The notes under the pieces were generated by a model, which saw nothing but the letters and a program-made list of their open reading frames with translations, did not search any database and had not been told where the DNA came from. A DNA stretch of 5,078 bases from an uncultured Eubacterium sp. (GTDB taxonomy: Bacteria; Bacillota; Clostridia; Lachnospirales; Lachnospiraceae): contig CANPET010000151.1 of NCBI GenBank assembly GCA_947573465.1, positions 1-5,078 of the forward strand, written 5' to 3'. Positions 5,025 to 5,078 of this stretch are shown here, one piece after another. Positions within the stretch are counted from its first letter, which is position 1; every line of letters starts with the position of its first letter. Position numbers and translations under genes: made by a program.

Positions 5025-5078
5025 GGAGAAGTACCCAAGTGGCTGAAGGGGCTCCCCTGGAAAGGGAGTAGGTCGTTA
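5025..5078 (+). tRNA. tRNA-Ser(GGA), 3' end cut by the window
   Basis: The acceptor 5' strand GGAGAAG (5025-5031) is followed by T8 and A9. The D arm pairs CCC (5034-5036) with GGG (5048-5050). The anticodon stem CTCCC/GGGAG (5052-5056 and 5064-5068) encloses the loop CTGGAAA, giving anticodon GGA (5059-5061) for UCC and UCU codons. What follows, TAGGTCGTTA, looks like the start of a long variable arm, in keeping with serine. The T arm and 3' acceptor strand lie outside the window, so an encoded CCA cannot be judged. As in its neighbour, the anticodon is followed by A37 and A38. Confidence 0.93.

Noticed and set aside
1..5078. Mobile element, CRISPR array or phage integration at the tRNA genes
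   Set aside because: No transposase, integrase, regularly spaced repeat or duplicated tRNA 3' end is visible. All genes are conserved housekeeping types with similar base use.

Overview
The window is an AT-rich, tightly packed stretch of bacterial chromosome with all protein genes on the + strand. AGGAGG-type ribosome binding sites, ATG/TTG starts, tRNA genes without an encoded CCA and the tsaE-tsaB-rimI-...-tsaD order all point to a low-GC Firmicute. My best guess is a clostridium of the Lachnospiraceae type. That placement comes from gene order and sequence flavour, not from a database comparison.

Layout: a probable promoter -10 box (4-9) precedes tsaE (61-525), which overlaps tsaB (522-1235) by ATGA. 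rimI (1278-1718) follows closely. A 145-base gap with weak hairpins and a possible promoter separates these from a second run of genes. That run is a 79-residue zinc-ribbon protein of unknown function (1864-2103), a ribonuclease Z-family metallo-beta-lactamase-fold protein (2125-3033), tsaD with a TTG start (3048-4067) and ispD (4096-4776). Downstream are a strong promoter (4811-4839), a leader hairpin and tRNA-Ser(UGA) (4869-4953). A second, serine-type tRNA with anticodon GGA (from 5025) is cut by the window end.

How the genes fit together: TsaE, TsaB and TsaD are three of the four bacterial proteins that make N6-threonylcarbamoyladenosine (t6A) at position 37 of ANN-decoding tRNAs. The fourth, TsaC/YwlC, is not here. 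RimI is an N-acetyltransferase that commonly travels with them. The RNase Z-like protein belongs to the family that trims 3' ends of tRNAs lacking an encoded CCA, which is how at least the first serine tRNA here is encoded. IspD is the third enzyme of the MEP isoprenoid pathway and has no direct link to t6A.

I found no wholly new system. The region is mostly housekeeping. The most unusual points are the pair of genes (zinc ribbon plus divergent RNase Z) set inside the t6A cluster, the loss of the usual RNase Z exosite motif in an otherwise intact active site, a His replacing the usual Gly in the RimI acetyl-CoA loop, and a hairpin at the predicted 5' end of the tRNA-Ser precursor.
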